This document shows, piece after piece, positions 1 to 7,906 of a stretch of DNA of 47,795 nt. The translations under genes were made by a program, and so were the position numbers. Each line of letters begins with the position of its first letter. Position 1 is the stretch's first letter. Source of the stretch: Chitinophagaceae bacterium (GTDB taxonomy: Bacteria; Bacteroidota; Bacteroidia; Chitinophagales; Chitinophagaceae); the NCBI GenBank assembly GCA_014879565.1, contig JACSRW010000019.1:1-47795 (forward strand), written 5' to 3'. Below the pieces are notes generated by a model. That model made no database searches. It was not told where the DNA came from and worked only from the letters and a program-made list of their open reading frames with translations.

Positions 1-561
1 CAAAGGGATTTCGGGGAGAACTATGTACAGGAACTGGCGGAGAAAGCGGAAAATCTGCCTGCGGATATCCGCTGGCATTTTATCGGGCACCTGCAGAGCA
101 ATAAAGTAAAATATATCGCCCCTTTTGTTCACCTGATACATGGGGTGGACAGCGCTAAACTCTTACAGGAAATTGAAAAACAGGGGGCGCGGAATCAACG
201 GGTTATTGACTGTCTGTTACAGATCTATATCGCAAAAGAAGAAACCAAATTCGGGCTGGATGAGCCGGAACTGGAAACCCTGATCCGGCAGGCTGAAGAA
301 CCCGGCAAGTTCCGGCATGTACGGATTAGCGGATTAATGGGTATGGCCTCCTTTTCAGATAATCCGGACCTGGTACGCGGGGAATTCAAAATGCTTAATC
401 AGCTGTACAAGCAATATACCGGCCGGATTACGGAAGCCGTTCAATTCAGCAGGCTTTCCATGGGTATGAGTGGTGATTACCGGATTGCCCTTGAGGAAGG
501 GACTACGATGGTCCGTATCGGCAGCCTCCTTTTCGGCGCCCGCCCGTCTGCAAACTACTAA
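1..561 (+). CDS. YggS/PROSC-family pyridoxal phosphate homeostasis protein, 3' part
   Basis: The reading frame is open from the first base, so the start and the PLP-binding lysine lie upstream of the window. The visible 186 residues contain family hallmarks: FGENYVQE, then WHFIGHLQSNK, then SMGMSGDY followed by EEGTTMVRIGSLLFG near the C-terminus. These match the phosphate-binding and barrel-closing parts of the YggS fold-type III PLP proteins. The family binds PLP, has no well-established catalytic reaction and is linked to vitamin B6 and amino-acid homeostasis in the cytoplasm. The next gene is convergent and ends 18 nt away. The family call is firm. Nothing can be said about the N-terminus or promoter. 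Confidence 0.93.
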   Translation, partial: QRDFGENYVQELAEKAENLPADIRWHFIGHLQSNKVKYIAPFVHLIHGVDSAKLLQEIEKQGARNQRVIDCLLQIYIAKEETKFGLDEPELETLIRQAEEPGKFRHVRISGLMGMASFSDNPDLVRGEFKMLNQLYKQYTGRITEAVQFSRLSMGMSGDYRIALEEGTTMVRIGSLLFGARPSANY

Positions 562-579
562 CTGCTGACTGCAATCTTG

Positions 580-1002
580 TTAACTGTCCCGGTATTCTTC
601 CGTATCCACAATCTCCCCGTAATTCACAAACAATTCTTCCCCCGCTTCAATATCCCGGATGGCTTCAAAATATTCCCCGTCATTTACGGAAACCAGGTTG
701 GGGGTGGAGGAGTGGTTGAGATAATTCACCAGGTCCATAACCTTAAAACCGTAGTCGGGTATAAAATAATGGGTCTCGTCGTACAGGCAATAGGTCTCTA
801 CCAGGTTGCGGCTATGCTCCGGCAGTTTTTCAATATCGGTGATGGGTACGCGGATCCATTCCCCTTTATTGGCTGAGAAAATAGTCCGGCACCCTTTGGG
901 TATGGGACACAGCGCGAATACCCCGATTCCGTGTACCGGCGAGGGGCGCAGTACAGCCCAGGTGTCTGCAGATAACTCCTTCAGTAGGTTTTCCCGGTTC
1001 AT
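580..1002 (-). CDS. SET-domain protein (putative protein-lysine methyltransferase)
   Basis: This 140-residue protein is little more than a SET domain. Visible motifs are HGIGVFA at residues 24-30 (first SET motif), NYLNHSSTPN at 93-102 (the NHSxxPN cofactor/substrate motif, with Ser where many eukaryotic enzymes have Cys) and GEELFVNYG at 121-129 (the ELxxxYG motif with the catalytic Tyr). There is no post-SET cysteine cluster. SET enzymes move a methyl group from S-adenosylmethionine to a lysine side chain; the substrate of small bacterial versions is mostly unknown. The gene starts 6 nt after a lysine-rich 49-residue protein on the same strand and shares its promoter, so that protein is a possible partner. 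Fold call secure; substrate is inference. Confidence 0.88.
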   Translation of the reverse strand: MNRENLLKELSADTWAVLRPSPVHGIGVFALCPIPKGCRTIFSANKGEWIRVPITDIEKLPEHSRNLVETYCLYDETHYFIPDYGFKVMDLVNYLNHSSTPNLVSVNDGEYFEAIRDIEAGEELFVNYGEIVDTEEYRDS

Positions 1003-1008
1003 GATAAA

Positions 1009-1158
1009 TCAGCTGCCCCGCTGGGAGCCGGTATTCTGCTGCTTGCTGACAAAACCGGATTTGGGCTTGGTAATAAACTTGGAGGACTGCGCCGATGCCC
1101 CTTTCTTTTTATCGTCTTTCTTTTTCCCCTTTTTGTTTTGCTGGTTGAGCAATGACAT
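1009..1158 (-). CDS. 49-residue lysine-rich basic protein, co-transcribed with the SET-domain gene
   Basis: An ATG at 1158 opens 49 codons closed by TGA at 1009, 6 nt before the SET-domain ATG. The protein starts MSLLNQQNKKGKKKDDKKKG and continues with a Ser/Gln/Lys-rich tail (SSKFITKPKSGFVSK, then SQRGS). Twelve of 49 residues are lysine, mostly in K-runs between residues 9 and 19. It has no signal peptide, membrane segment or recognised domain, and is probably disordered and nucleic-acid or acidic-surface binding. Support for it being real is the well-formed promoter at 1175-1205, the tight spacing to the next gene and the coherent composition. Function is not known. It could be a substrate of the neighbouring methyltransferase, which is inference only. 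Confidence 0.7.
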   Translation of the reverse strand: MSLLNQQNKKGKKKDDKKKGASAQSSKFITKPKSGFVSKQQNTGSQRGS

Positions 1159-1174
1159 GGATACTAATTTTCAA

Positions 1175-1205
1175 TAAAGATAACAGATTGCATTTACCGG
1201 ACAAA
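1175..1205 (-). promoter_or_regulatory. Promoter of the lysine-rich protein/SET operon
   Basis: On the minus strand TTTG (1202-1205) is followed after exactly 19 nt by TATCTTTA (1175-1182), matching the Bacteroidota pattern TTTG-N19-TAnnTTTG with one change. The start codon lies 16 nt downstream of the -7 box, giving a short leader. Confidence 0.6.
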
Positions 1206-1312
1206 AGCCATCGTTCCGGGATTCTTTCGGCGACGGTGAATTTCCGGTACAAACGGAGGGAGATTTCCGGGTTTTTCATCCGGCATTTTTTATCTTCCCT
1301 GAAAATTTCCAT

Positions 1313-3205
1313 ATGCGGAGATATCTTTTTCCTGTTCTGGCTGTTTTGTTCAGCCTTTCGCTGGCGGCGCAGACCGCCGATCCCGAAACGCAATACATGC
1401 GGGATAATTACGAGAAGTTTGAATATTTTATTCCCATGCGTGACGGGGTGAAACTCTTTACCCTGGTCTATATGCCAAAAGACAAGTCCAGGACCTATCC
1501 CATCCTCATGAACCGCACCTGTTATAATGCTTCTTCCTATGCCGGATACAATACACATGGTCATCCGTCCAGATACCTGGTGCAGGACGGTTATATTCTT
1601 GTATTTCAGGATGTGCGTGGCCGCTATATGAGCGAAGGCCAGTTTAATAATATGACTCCGAATATTCCCGGGAATGACCCGAAAAACAAAAAGGAGGTGG
1701 ATGAAAGCTCGGATACCTGGGACAGCATTGACTGGATGGTGAAAAACCTGAAGGGTAACAACGGGCGGGTTGGTATTTATGGTATCTCTTACCCCGGGTT
1801 TTATTCAGCCGCCTCCCTGCCGGATGCCCATCCGGCTTTAAAGGCAGTATCTCCGCAGGCTCCGATTGCCGATTTTTTCTTTGATGACTTTCATCACCAG
1901 GGAGCGTTTCTGCAGAGTTATGCAGCCGCTTTTGCTGTATTCGGTTATCAGAAAAAAGATACCACCAGGCAGGACTGGTTTATGCCGGAACTGATGCGTA
2001 TGTATGGTAAAGCGCCCAAAGACGGATATGATTTTCATTTGAAGATGGGACCCCTGAAAAATTTTACGGAAAAGATTCACCATGATAATTTTTTCTGGAA
2101 CCAGATTGTTAACCATCCGAATTATGACACATTCTGGCAGAAAAGAAATCTGCTGCCGCACCTGAAAAATATTAAACCGGCAGTTATGACCGTAGGCGGA
2201 TGGTTCGATGCGGAAGATCTCTACGGTCCGCTGAATATTTATAAAACCATTGAAAAATCCACCCCCGGCGTTACCAATACTCTTGTAATGGGTCCCTGGG
2301 GGCATGGTGACTGGGCCGGGGAGAAGGGTAAAAGCACCCATAATCATATTTATTTCGGGGACAGTATCTCCACCTTTTTTCAGCGCGAAATGGAACGGAA
2401 ATTTTTTGCCTTTCACCTGAAAGGGGAGGGAGAAAATAAATTGCCTGAAGCCTGGATGTTTGACACCGGAAAAAAGGAATGGAAGTCATTTGACGTATGG
2501 CCACCGAAAGATATTCCCCCGGTTAAAATGTATTTCGGCGAAAACGGCCGGTTGTCCCTTAATGAACCGACTGATGAAAAAGCGGTTTTTGAATATATCA
2601 GTGATCCGGCCAAACCGGTACCCTATACCTCGCAGACGGAAGGGCTTACCTTTACCCCGCGGAACTACATGAGTGATGACCAGCGCGATGCATCCCGCCG
2701 GCCTGATGTACTGACTTTTCAGACAGATATCCTGAAAGAGGATATTACCCTTGCCGGGGAAATACTGGCCCGGCTGAAAGTGGCCCTCTCTACTACGGAT
2801 GCCGATTTTGTGGTAAAACTGGTGGATGTTTATCCTGACAATCATCCGAATTATGACCACAATCCCAAAAACATCATTATGGGTGGCTACCAGCAACTGG
2901 TTCGCAGTGAAGTTTTCAGGGGCCGGTTCCGGAACAGTTTTGAAAAACCCGAACCCTTTGTGCCGGGGGAAGTGACTGATGTCAATGTGCCCTTGCAGGA
3001 TGTGCTGCATACGTTCAAAAAGGGACATCGCATCATGATACAGGTGCAGAGTACCTGGTTCCCCTTTATTGACCGCAATCCGCAGCAGTTTGTGGAGAAT
3101 ATCTATAAAGCCGAAGAAAAGGATTTTATCAAATCCACTATACGGGTATATGGCAGTTCTTCAGTAGGAGCAGGTGGCGAACAAACGCCAAAAAAAGGAT
3201 TCTGA
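1313..3205 (+). CDS. Secreted CocE/NonD-family alpha/beta hydrolase (X-Pro dipeptidyl-peptidase S15 type)
   Basis: The 630-residue protein begins with a Sec signal peptide (MRRYLFPVLAVLFSLSLAAQ). It has the S15/CocE layout: an alpha/beta-hydrolase core with nucleophile elbow GISYPG (Ser159), acid region GGWFDAED (Asp299), His motif GPWGHG (His331), then a C-terminal jelly-roll from about residue 400 (LAGEILARLKVALSTTDADF, VVKLVDVYPD). Family members hydrolyse acyl or peptide bonds: cocaine esterase, glutaryl-7-ACA acylase and alpha-amino-acid ester hydrolase. The sequence alone does not fix the substrate. It is exported, with no T9SS tail, so it is probably periplasmic. Its stop overlaps the start of the cupin gene (TGATG), implying translational coupling. 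Confidence 0.9.
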   Translation: MRRYLFPVLAVLFSLSLAAQTADPETQYMRDNYEKFEYFIPMRDGVKLFTLVYMPKDKSRTYPILMNRTCYNASSYAGYNTHGHPSRYLVQDGYILVFQDVRGRYMSEGQFNNMTPNIPGNDPKNKKEVDESSDTWDSIDWMVKNLKGNNGRVGIYGISYPGFYSAASLPDAHPALKAVSPQAPIADFFFDDFHHQGAFLQSYAAAFAVFGYQKKDTTRQDWFMPELMRMYGKAPKDGYDFHLKMGPLKNFTEKIHHDNFFWNQIVNHPNYDTFWQKRNLLPHLKNIKPAVMTVGGWFDAEDLYGPLNIYKTIEKSTPGVTNTLVMGPWGHGDWAGEKGKSTHNHIYFGDSISTFFQREMERKFFAFHLKGEGENKLPEAWMFDTGKKEWKSFDVWPPKDIPPVKMYFGENGRLSLNEPTDEKAVFEYISDPAKPVPYTSQTEGLTFTPRNYMSDDQRDASRRPDVLTFQTDILKEDITLAGEILARLKVALSTTDADFVVKLVDVYPDNHPNYDHNPKNIIMGGYQQLVRSEVFRGRFRNSFEKPEPFVPGEVTDVNVPLQDVLHTFKKGHRIMIQVQSTWFPFIDRNPQQFVENIYKAEEKDFIKSTIRVYGSSSVGAGGEQTPKKGF

Positions 3206-3696
3206 TGACAGATCCGGTCCGCCCGATTATTGAGCAGTATGGTATGCAGCCTCATCCGGAAGGTGGTTATTATGTTTCCTCCTACCGGGCTGCCCTGCTT
3301 ATTCACCCGGACAGTTTTCCGGGGCCGCGTCCGGTGTCAACAGCCATTCTCTTTCTGCTGGAAAAAGGAAATTTTTCAGCTTTTCACCGGTTGCGAAGTG
3401 ACGAATGCTGGCATTTTTATGAAGGACAGCCCCTGCTGATTCACCAGATCAGTCCGGAAGGCAGTTTGCTGACCACCCGGCTGGGACCCAACCGGGAAAA
3501 CGGAGAAATATACCAGCATGTGGTGCCCGCAGGGTATTGGTTTGCCAGTGAACCCGCTCCGGGCACACATTATTCCCTGGTGGGTTGTACGGTTTCACCC
3601 GGCTTTGATTTTGCCGATTTTGAAATGGCGGAAAAAGAACCGCTATCGGCCGTTTTCCCCCGCCACCGTGAGTTGATTGGCCGGTTATGCCGCTGA
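3205..3696 (+). CDS. DUF985-type cupin domain protein
   Basis: The 163-residue cytosolic protein has the DUF985 (Cupin_5) signature: HPEGGYYVSSYR near residues 17-28, an AILFLLEKGNFSAFHRLRSDECWHFYEG block at about 50-77 carrying the first cupin motif, then a second cupin strand set through GTHYSLVGCTVSPGFDFADFE. The fold is a small beta-barrel related to yeast YML079w; no reaction is established. The ATG overlaps the hydrolase stop codon by one base, so it is translated from the same mRNA. Its stop directly abuts the stop of the convergent stress-protein gene, with no terminator between them. Confidence 0.87.
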   Translation: MTDPVRPIIEQYGMQPHPEGGYYVSSYRAALLIHPDSFPGPRPVSTAILFLLEKGNFSAFHRLRSDECWHFYEGQPLLIHQISPEGSLLTTRLGPNRENGEIYQHVVPAGYWFASEPAPGTHYSLVGCTVSPGFDFADFEMAEKEPLSAVFPRHRELIGRLCR

Positions 3697-4551
3697 TTAT
3701 TCTTTTTTTCTGAAACTCAGCAGGGGCAGACTGAGTGCATGGGCCATGTCTTCCGTATGGCTGCCGCTGACGAGCTTCTCCCAGATGCTTTTTTCCCGGT
3801 GAAACATGGCAATCCAGCCGGGCTGGCTGCTTTCAATAAATTGGCGGAGCTGTTTCAGCAGGGGAATGTCCAGGCTGGCTTTTTCTTTAACCAGTTGTAT
3901 ATGGATATATTCTTTCTGCCGGATTATATTTTCCGCTTCTTCCGGGCTGATCCGGTTTCCGTTTGTGCCATAATCAAAGTGCAGAATTTCCAGGCGCGCC
4001 TGCAGGCGGATCGCAAAAGGTAAAACCCTGTCCAGCTCATCCCTGAAATGTTCCAGATCGGTGGCATACATCAGTTTACGGACAGGCTGGTATTTATAAT
4101 CCGGCGGTATGGCCAGCACCGGTATATTACAATGGGCTATCAGGGATGATGTATTGGACCCGAAAAGGATTTTCCGCATGCCAGTCGCGCCCTGTGTACC
4201 CATTACGATCAATCCCGCTTTTTCACTGATGGCAGTTTCCTGTATTTTTTCGACAATCAGCGGATGATATTCCGCATTAACGCGGAGTCGGGCCATATCT
4301 ATTCCGGACCGGATTTCTTTTTCGAGGCTTAGGGCTTCTTCCCGGAGTGCATTACAGGCTGCAGTTTCGTTTTCGCGGATCAGTTTGTTCATGGCTTCCT
4401 CCCCGGAAGCAGCGGCCAGCCGGTAAGGAGATTCATGCAATACATGATAAAGCAGCAGATCCGTGCTGTTAGCAACGGCCAGGTGCATACCGGTTGCCAG
4501 CGCGGTGCGGGCATTGGCAGAAAAATCAAAAGGCACAAGAATGGTTTTCAT
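3697..4551 (-). CDS. Universal stress protein, two UspA domains (second degenerate)
   Basis: This 284-residue protein contains two Usp repeats. The first starts MKTILVPFDFSANARTAL and keeps the ATP-binding motif GxxG-9x-GS (GTQGATGMRKILFGSN). The second half has lost that motif (FHREKSIWEKLVSGSHTEDM) and probably does not bind nucleotide. Usp proteins are cytosolic and support survival under stress or growth arrest, often through ATP or AMP sensing. It lies 24 nt downstream of a second, homologous Usp gene in the same orientation. The pair probably arose by duplication and is co-transcribed. Confidence 0.9.
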   Translation of the reverse strand: MKTILVPFDFSANARTALATGMHLAVANSTDLLLYHVLHESPYRLAAASGEEAMNKLIRENETAACNALREEALSLEKEIRSGIDMARLRVNAEYHPLIVEKIQETAISEKAGLIVMGTQGATGMRKILFGSNTSSLIAHCNIPVLAIPPDYKYQPVRKLMYATDLEHFRDELDRVLPFAIRLQARLEILHFDYGTNGNRISPEEAENIIRQKEYIHIQLVKEKASLDIPLLKQLRQFIESSQPGWIAMFHREKSIWEKLVSGSHTEDMAHALSLPLLSFRKKE

Positions 4552-4575
4552 GTCTTTAATTTTTGGGTCAATGAA

Positions 4576-5418
4576 TTATTTTGCCGGGATAGCCAGTACG
4601 GGTACCCTTGTGTGGTAACTCATTTTACGTGTCATGCTGTGATTAAAGAGGCGTCCAAGCAGGCTGCGTTTATGGGTGATCATGGCCAGCAGGTCAACCT
4701 GGTTCTTCGCTATATATTCGTTGATGCTGTCTTCAAAATGATGCCCGAAAAGATGTTCGGTTACTATGACCTGGTCATGCTTTTCTTTCAGTTTTTCCGC
4801 GGCATGATTGAGTATTCTGTCATCCATCAGGTAATCCAGCGCTCCGGCTTCATCTTTATCTGTAAAGATGGCAATATGCATTTCGGCATTAAAAAGACCG
4901 GCGAGTTCAAAAACAGGATCCGTCAGCGGGATGGCTTCATCCGGATCACGGATAGCCAGCAGAAAACGATGAGGCTGGCTCCAGTCATATTCCAGGGGAA
5001 TCGCCAGTACCGGTATCCCGGAGCCGGCAATCAGGGCGGCCGTTTTGCTGCCAAAAATTTTATCTCTTAAACCGGTTATTCCCAGGGTTCCCATTATGAT
5101 GAGCTCTGCTTTATGTTCTTCCGCCGCCACCAGGATCGTATCCAATACCGGGCCGCTGTATAACTGAATATTCACCAGCAGGTTTTCAGTCTCTTCAATA
5201 CTCTGCCGGCGCATTTCCAGTTTTTCAAAGGCGGCATCGGCTATAGCCTGGCTGTATGCCGATTTAGAGAGGGTGTTTTCAAGATAAAGCGGGTCAAGAT
5301 GATCACAGGCATGAATCAGGTAGAGGGTAGCCTCATTTCTTTTGGCCACCTGTACGGCATAGTCAATTGCTTTGTCGGCATTGGGGGAGAAGTCGGTGGG
5401 AACCAGGATCCGTTTCAT
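4576..5418 (-). CDS. Universal stress protein, two UspA domains
   Basis: The 280-residue protein starts MKRILVPTDFSPNADKAIDY, the usual Usp opening strand with the DFS adenine-site motif. The first domain keeps GTLGITGLRDKIFGSK (GxxG-9x-GS, ATP-binding class) and ends VPVLAIP-like. The second ends THKRSLLGRLFNHSMTRKM then VPVLAIPAK. It is the first gene of a two-gene Usp operon on the minus strand, divergent from glnS across a 166-nt gap. Triggers and partners are not visible. Confidence 0.9.
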   Translation of the reverse strand: MKRILVPTDFSPNADKAIDYAVQVAKRNEATLYLIHACDHLDPLYLENTLSKSAYSQAIADAAFEKLEMRRQSIEETENLLVNIQLYSGPVLDTILVAAEEHKAELIIMGTLGITGLRDKIFGSKTAALIAGSGIPVLAIPLEYDWSQPHRFLLAIRDPDEAIPLTDPVFELAGLFNAEMHIAIFTDKDEAGALDYLMDDRILNHAAEKLKEKHDQVIVTEHLFGHHFEDSINEYIAKNQVDLLAMITHKRSLLGRLFNHSMTRKMSYHTRVPVLAIPAK

Positions 5419-5556
5419 GGCAAAAAATCTTTGTATCTGTAATTTCCTTCATTCCACCCGTATTATGGCTGACTCCACTCACGGGGCGCCCTGATTTTTA
5501 TTGTCTTTCGCGCCGTACGGGACGCGGAGACAGGGCGTACACTGGGCGGATTATCG

Positions 5557-5564
5557 TATATTTG
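5557..5564 (+). promoter_or_regulatory. -7 promoter element of glnS
   Basis: TATATTTG is an exact match to TAnnTTTG, 20 nt before the glnS ATG. No clear TTTG lies at the -33 position. The rest of the 166-nt divergent region shows no further motif I can support. Confidence 0.5.
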
Positions 5565-5584
5565 ACACTTATAGCAAGTGAGTT

Positions 5585-7249
5585 ATGTCTGAAGAAAGAA
5601 GCCTTAATTTCCTGGAAGAAATCATCGAAGAAGACCTGAAAAGCGGCAAATACAAATTCATTGTTACCCGCTTTCCCCCCGAGCCAAACGGGTACCTCCA
5701 TATCGGCCACGCCTCCAGTATCTGTCTGAATTTTGGACTTACCCGTAAATATCCCGGGTTTACCAACCTGCGTTTTGATGATACTAATCCTGTAACTGAA
5801 GAAACCGAGTACGTGGAAAGTATCAAAGAAGATGTGAAGTGGCTGGGTTTTGAATGGAAACACGAACGGTATGCCAGTGATTATTTTGGAACCTTGTATG
5901 AATATGCACTGCAGCTGATTGACAAAGGACTGGCCTATGTGGATGACAGCAGCAGTGAGGAAATGGCGGCCATGAAGGGTACTCCTACTGAACCGGGTGT
6001 GAACAGCCCTTACCGTGACCGGACCGTGGAGGAAAACCGCGACCTGTTTGTCCGGATGAAAAACGGTGAATTTCCGGATGGCAGCCGCACCCTGCGGGCC
6101 AAAATTGATATGGCCCATATCAATATGCTGATGCGTGATCCGATTTTATACCGGATCAAACATGCCCATCATCACCGTACGGGAGATCAGTGGTGTATTT
6201 ACCCCATGTATGATTTCGCGCATGGCCAGAGTGACTCCATTGAAGAAATTACACACTCCATCTGTACGCTTGAATTTGTACCGCACCGGGAACTCTACGA
6301 CTGGCTGATTGAGAAACTGGAAATTTATCCTTCCCACCAGTACGAGTTTGCCCGGAGGAATATTAACTATACCGTCACCAGCAAAAGAAAATTGCTTCAA
6401 CTGGTCAATGAGAAATATGTAAGCGGCTGGGATGATCCCCGTATGCCCACGATCAGCGGACTGCGCCGCCGGGGCTATACACCGGAAAGTGTGCGGGAAT
6501 TCTGTGACCGGATCGGGGTGGCCAAACGGGAGAATATGGTGGATGTGGGACTGCTGGAGTTCTGCGTACGGGAGCATCTGAATAAAATAGCCCTGCGCAG
6601 AATGGTGGTTTTTGATCCATTACGGGTGGTAATTACCAATTATACCGGAAGCGGGGAGTGGCTGCAAAGTGAAAACAATCCGGAAGACCCGCAGGGGGGA
6701 AGCCGGTCAGTTCCATTCAGCCGTGAACTCTATATTGAAAGGGATGACTTTATGGAAGTCCCGCCGAAGAAATATTTCCGGCTGGCACCGGGACAAATGG
6801 TGAGACTGAAAAGCGCCTTCATCATCCGCTGTGATGAGGTGATCAAAGACGAAGAAGGAAAAGTACAGGAACTTCGCTGCACCTATTTTCCGGAAAGTAA
6901 AAGTGGTGCGGATACCAGTGGTTTATCGGTAAAGGGAACTCTTCACTGGGTCAGTATACAACATGCTGTTCCGGTGGAAGTGCGTTTGTATGACAGGCTC
7001 TTCCGGGTGGAAGACCCAACGGATGAAGCGGGGGATTTTAAAGATTACCTGAATCCTGATTCACTGAAAGTATTGCCGGGGGTTTATGCAGAGCCTGCGC
7101 TTGCTGATGCCGTTCTTTCAGATCGTTTCCAGTTTATCCGGATGGGGTATTTTGTGCTAGACAGGGATTCACAGCCCGGAAAGCTTATCTTCAACAAGAC
7201 AGTCGGTTTGAAAGACGCCTGGGCCAAAGAAGTGAAAAAAGGCGGATAA
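5585..7249 (+). CDS. glnS: Glutaminyl-tRNA synthetase
   Basis: A 554-residue class I synthetase that charges tRNA-Gln with glutamine. [13 protein letters not shown] (residues 31-43) contains the HIGH signature, and RFDDTNP (63-69) is typical of GlnRS/GluRS. The family KMSKS-like loop appears as VTSKRKL (264-270), where GlnRS usually has VMSKR, so the Met is replaced by Thr. The C-terminal anticodon-binding beta-barrels follow ([20 protein letters not shown], then GTLHWVS and the DSLKVLPG region). Length matches bacterial GlnRS. A TAnnTTTG box precedes it and a terminator follows at 7284. Confidence 0.97.
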   Translation: MSEERSLNFLEEIIEEDLKSGKYKFIVTRFPPEPNGYLHIGHASSICLNFGLTRKYPGFTNLRFDDTNPVTEETEYVESIKEDVKWLGFEWKHERYASDYFGTLYEYALQLIDKGLAYVDDSSSEEMAAMKGTPTEPGVNSPYRDRTVEENRDLFVRMKNGEFPDGSRTLRAKIDMAHINMLMRDPILYRIKHAHHHRTGDQWCIYPMYDFAHGQSDSIEEITHSICTLEFVPHRELYDWLIEKLEIYPSHQYEFARRNINYTVTSKRKLLQLVNEKYVSGWDDPRMPTISGLRRRGYTPESVREFCDRIGVAKRENMVDVGLLEFCVREHLNKIALRRMVVFDPLRVVITNYTGSGEWLQSENNPEDPQGGSRSVPFSRELYIERDDFMEVPPKKYFRLAPGQMVRLKSAFIIRCDEVIKDEEGKVQELRCTYFPESKSGADTSGLSVKGTLHWVSIQHAVPVEVRLYDRLFRVEDPTDEAGDFKDYLNPDSLKVLPGVYAEPALADAVLSDRFQFIRMGYFVLDRDSQPGKLIFNKTVGLKDAWAKEVKKGG

Positions 7250-7283
7250 GACCCGGATTTTCCATTCATTATAAAAGATTAAC

Positions 7284-7308
7284 AGGTGCTTTTCAGGCAC
7301 CTTTTTTG
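7284..7308 (+). terminator. Rho-independent terminator of glnS
   Basis: The stem AGGTGC (7284-7289) pairs with GCACCT (7297-7302) around a 7-nt loop and is followed by a T run. It sits 34 nt after the glnS stop. Confidence 0.85.
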
Positions 7309-7418
7309 TTTTAAATCAGTTTTAATCCGGCAGCAGATTGTCAGATTATCCTGTTAAGCGCTGAATTCTATCATATTTACCGTTGACAGCCGTCATTCAA
7401 ATCTTTTAAGAGGAAAGA

Positions 7419-7426
7419 TAGTTTTG
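7419..7426 (+). promoter_or_regulatory. -7 promoter element of the 7442 gene
   Basis: TAGTTTTG fits TAnnTTTG exactly. The possible TTG start at 7424 lies inside this box, which argues for the ATG at 7442 and a leader of about 10 nt. Confidence 0.5.
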
Positions 7427-7441
7427 GTTAAAACACCCGCT

Positions 7442-7822
7442 ATGAGCTATACGGCCATTACCCGGATCGGAACAGACCATACCATTTGGCTGAAAGGATT
7501 CGGTTTCTATAAAGACGAACTGGATATCATGGAAAGCCGCCTCGCAGAGATTGCTTCCCGCAATACAACTTTTGAAGCCCGTCAGGGGGTTGAGCATTTT
7601 CAGAACCAGTTCATTGTACAGCGTAATAATATTGATGAACTGAAGCACGAGGTGAACCTGTACGTGGAAAAACTGGGCGTGGATGCCCAGCAGCATGGCG
7701 GCAGGATGGAAAGCAATATGGTGGCCGGGCATGCCGCCCTTCATGAAAAGTATGAGGATTTTGAACGGGTCATGAACATTTTAAGGCATGAGTTCAATGA
7801 ATTCCTCAGTAAATGGATGTGA
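7442..7822 (+). CDS. Small cytosolic protein of unknown function, helical
   Basis: I do not recognise this 126-residue protein. It starts MSYTAITRIG and has charged helical heptads (ESRLAEIASRNTTFEARQGV, then LKHEVNLYVEKLGVDAQQHG and YEDFERVMNILRHEFNEFL), suggesting a mostly alpha-helical, possibly oligomeric protein. It has no signal peptide or membrane segment. The frame extends upstream to a TTG at 7424, but that codon overlaps the promoter box, so the ATG is preferred. It is a single-gene unit between the glnS terminator and a convergent bidirectional terminator. Confidence 0.75.
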   Translation: MSYTAITRIGTDHTIWLKGFGFYKDELDIMESRLAEIASRNTTFEARQGVEHFQNQFIVQRNNIDELKHEVNLYVEKLGVDAQQHGGRMESNMVAGHAALHEKYEDFERVMNILRHEFNEFLSKWM

Positions 7823-7828
7823 CTTATT

Positions 7829-7860
7829 AAGGTTAAAAGGTTGACAAGTTGAAAGGTTGA
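7829..7860. repeat. 8-nt degenerate tandem repeat, four units
   Basis: The units are AAGGTTAA, AAGGTTGA, CAAGTTGA and AAGGTTGA in exact 8-nt phase, starting 6 nt after the upstream stop. Part of the array forms the left arm of the following hairpin. Confidence 0.7.
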
Positions 7861-7901
7861 TAAGGAAGTACCTGCCCAACCCGATAACTTGGCAACCTTT
7901 T
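7835..7901. terminator. Long imperfect hairpin acting as bidirectional terminator
   Basis: The 16-nt left arm (7835-7850) is complementary to 7886-7901 with a single mismatch. The right arm runs into T-rich sequence and the left arm begins A-rich, as expected between two convergent genes. The loop is 35 nt. Confidence 0.65.
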
Positions 7902-7906
7902 TGTTT

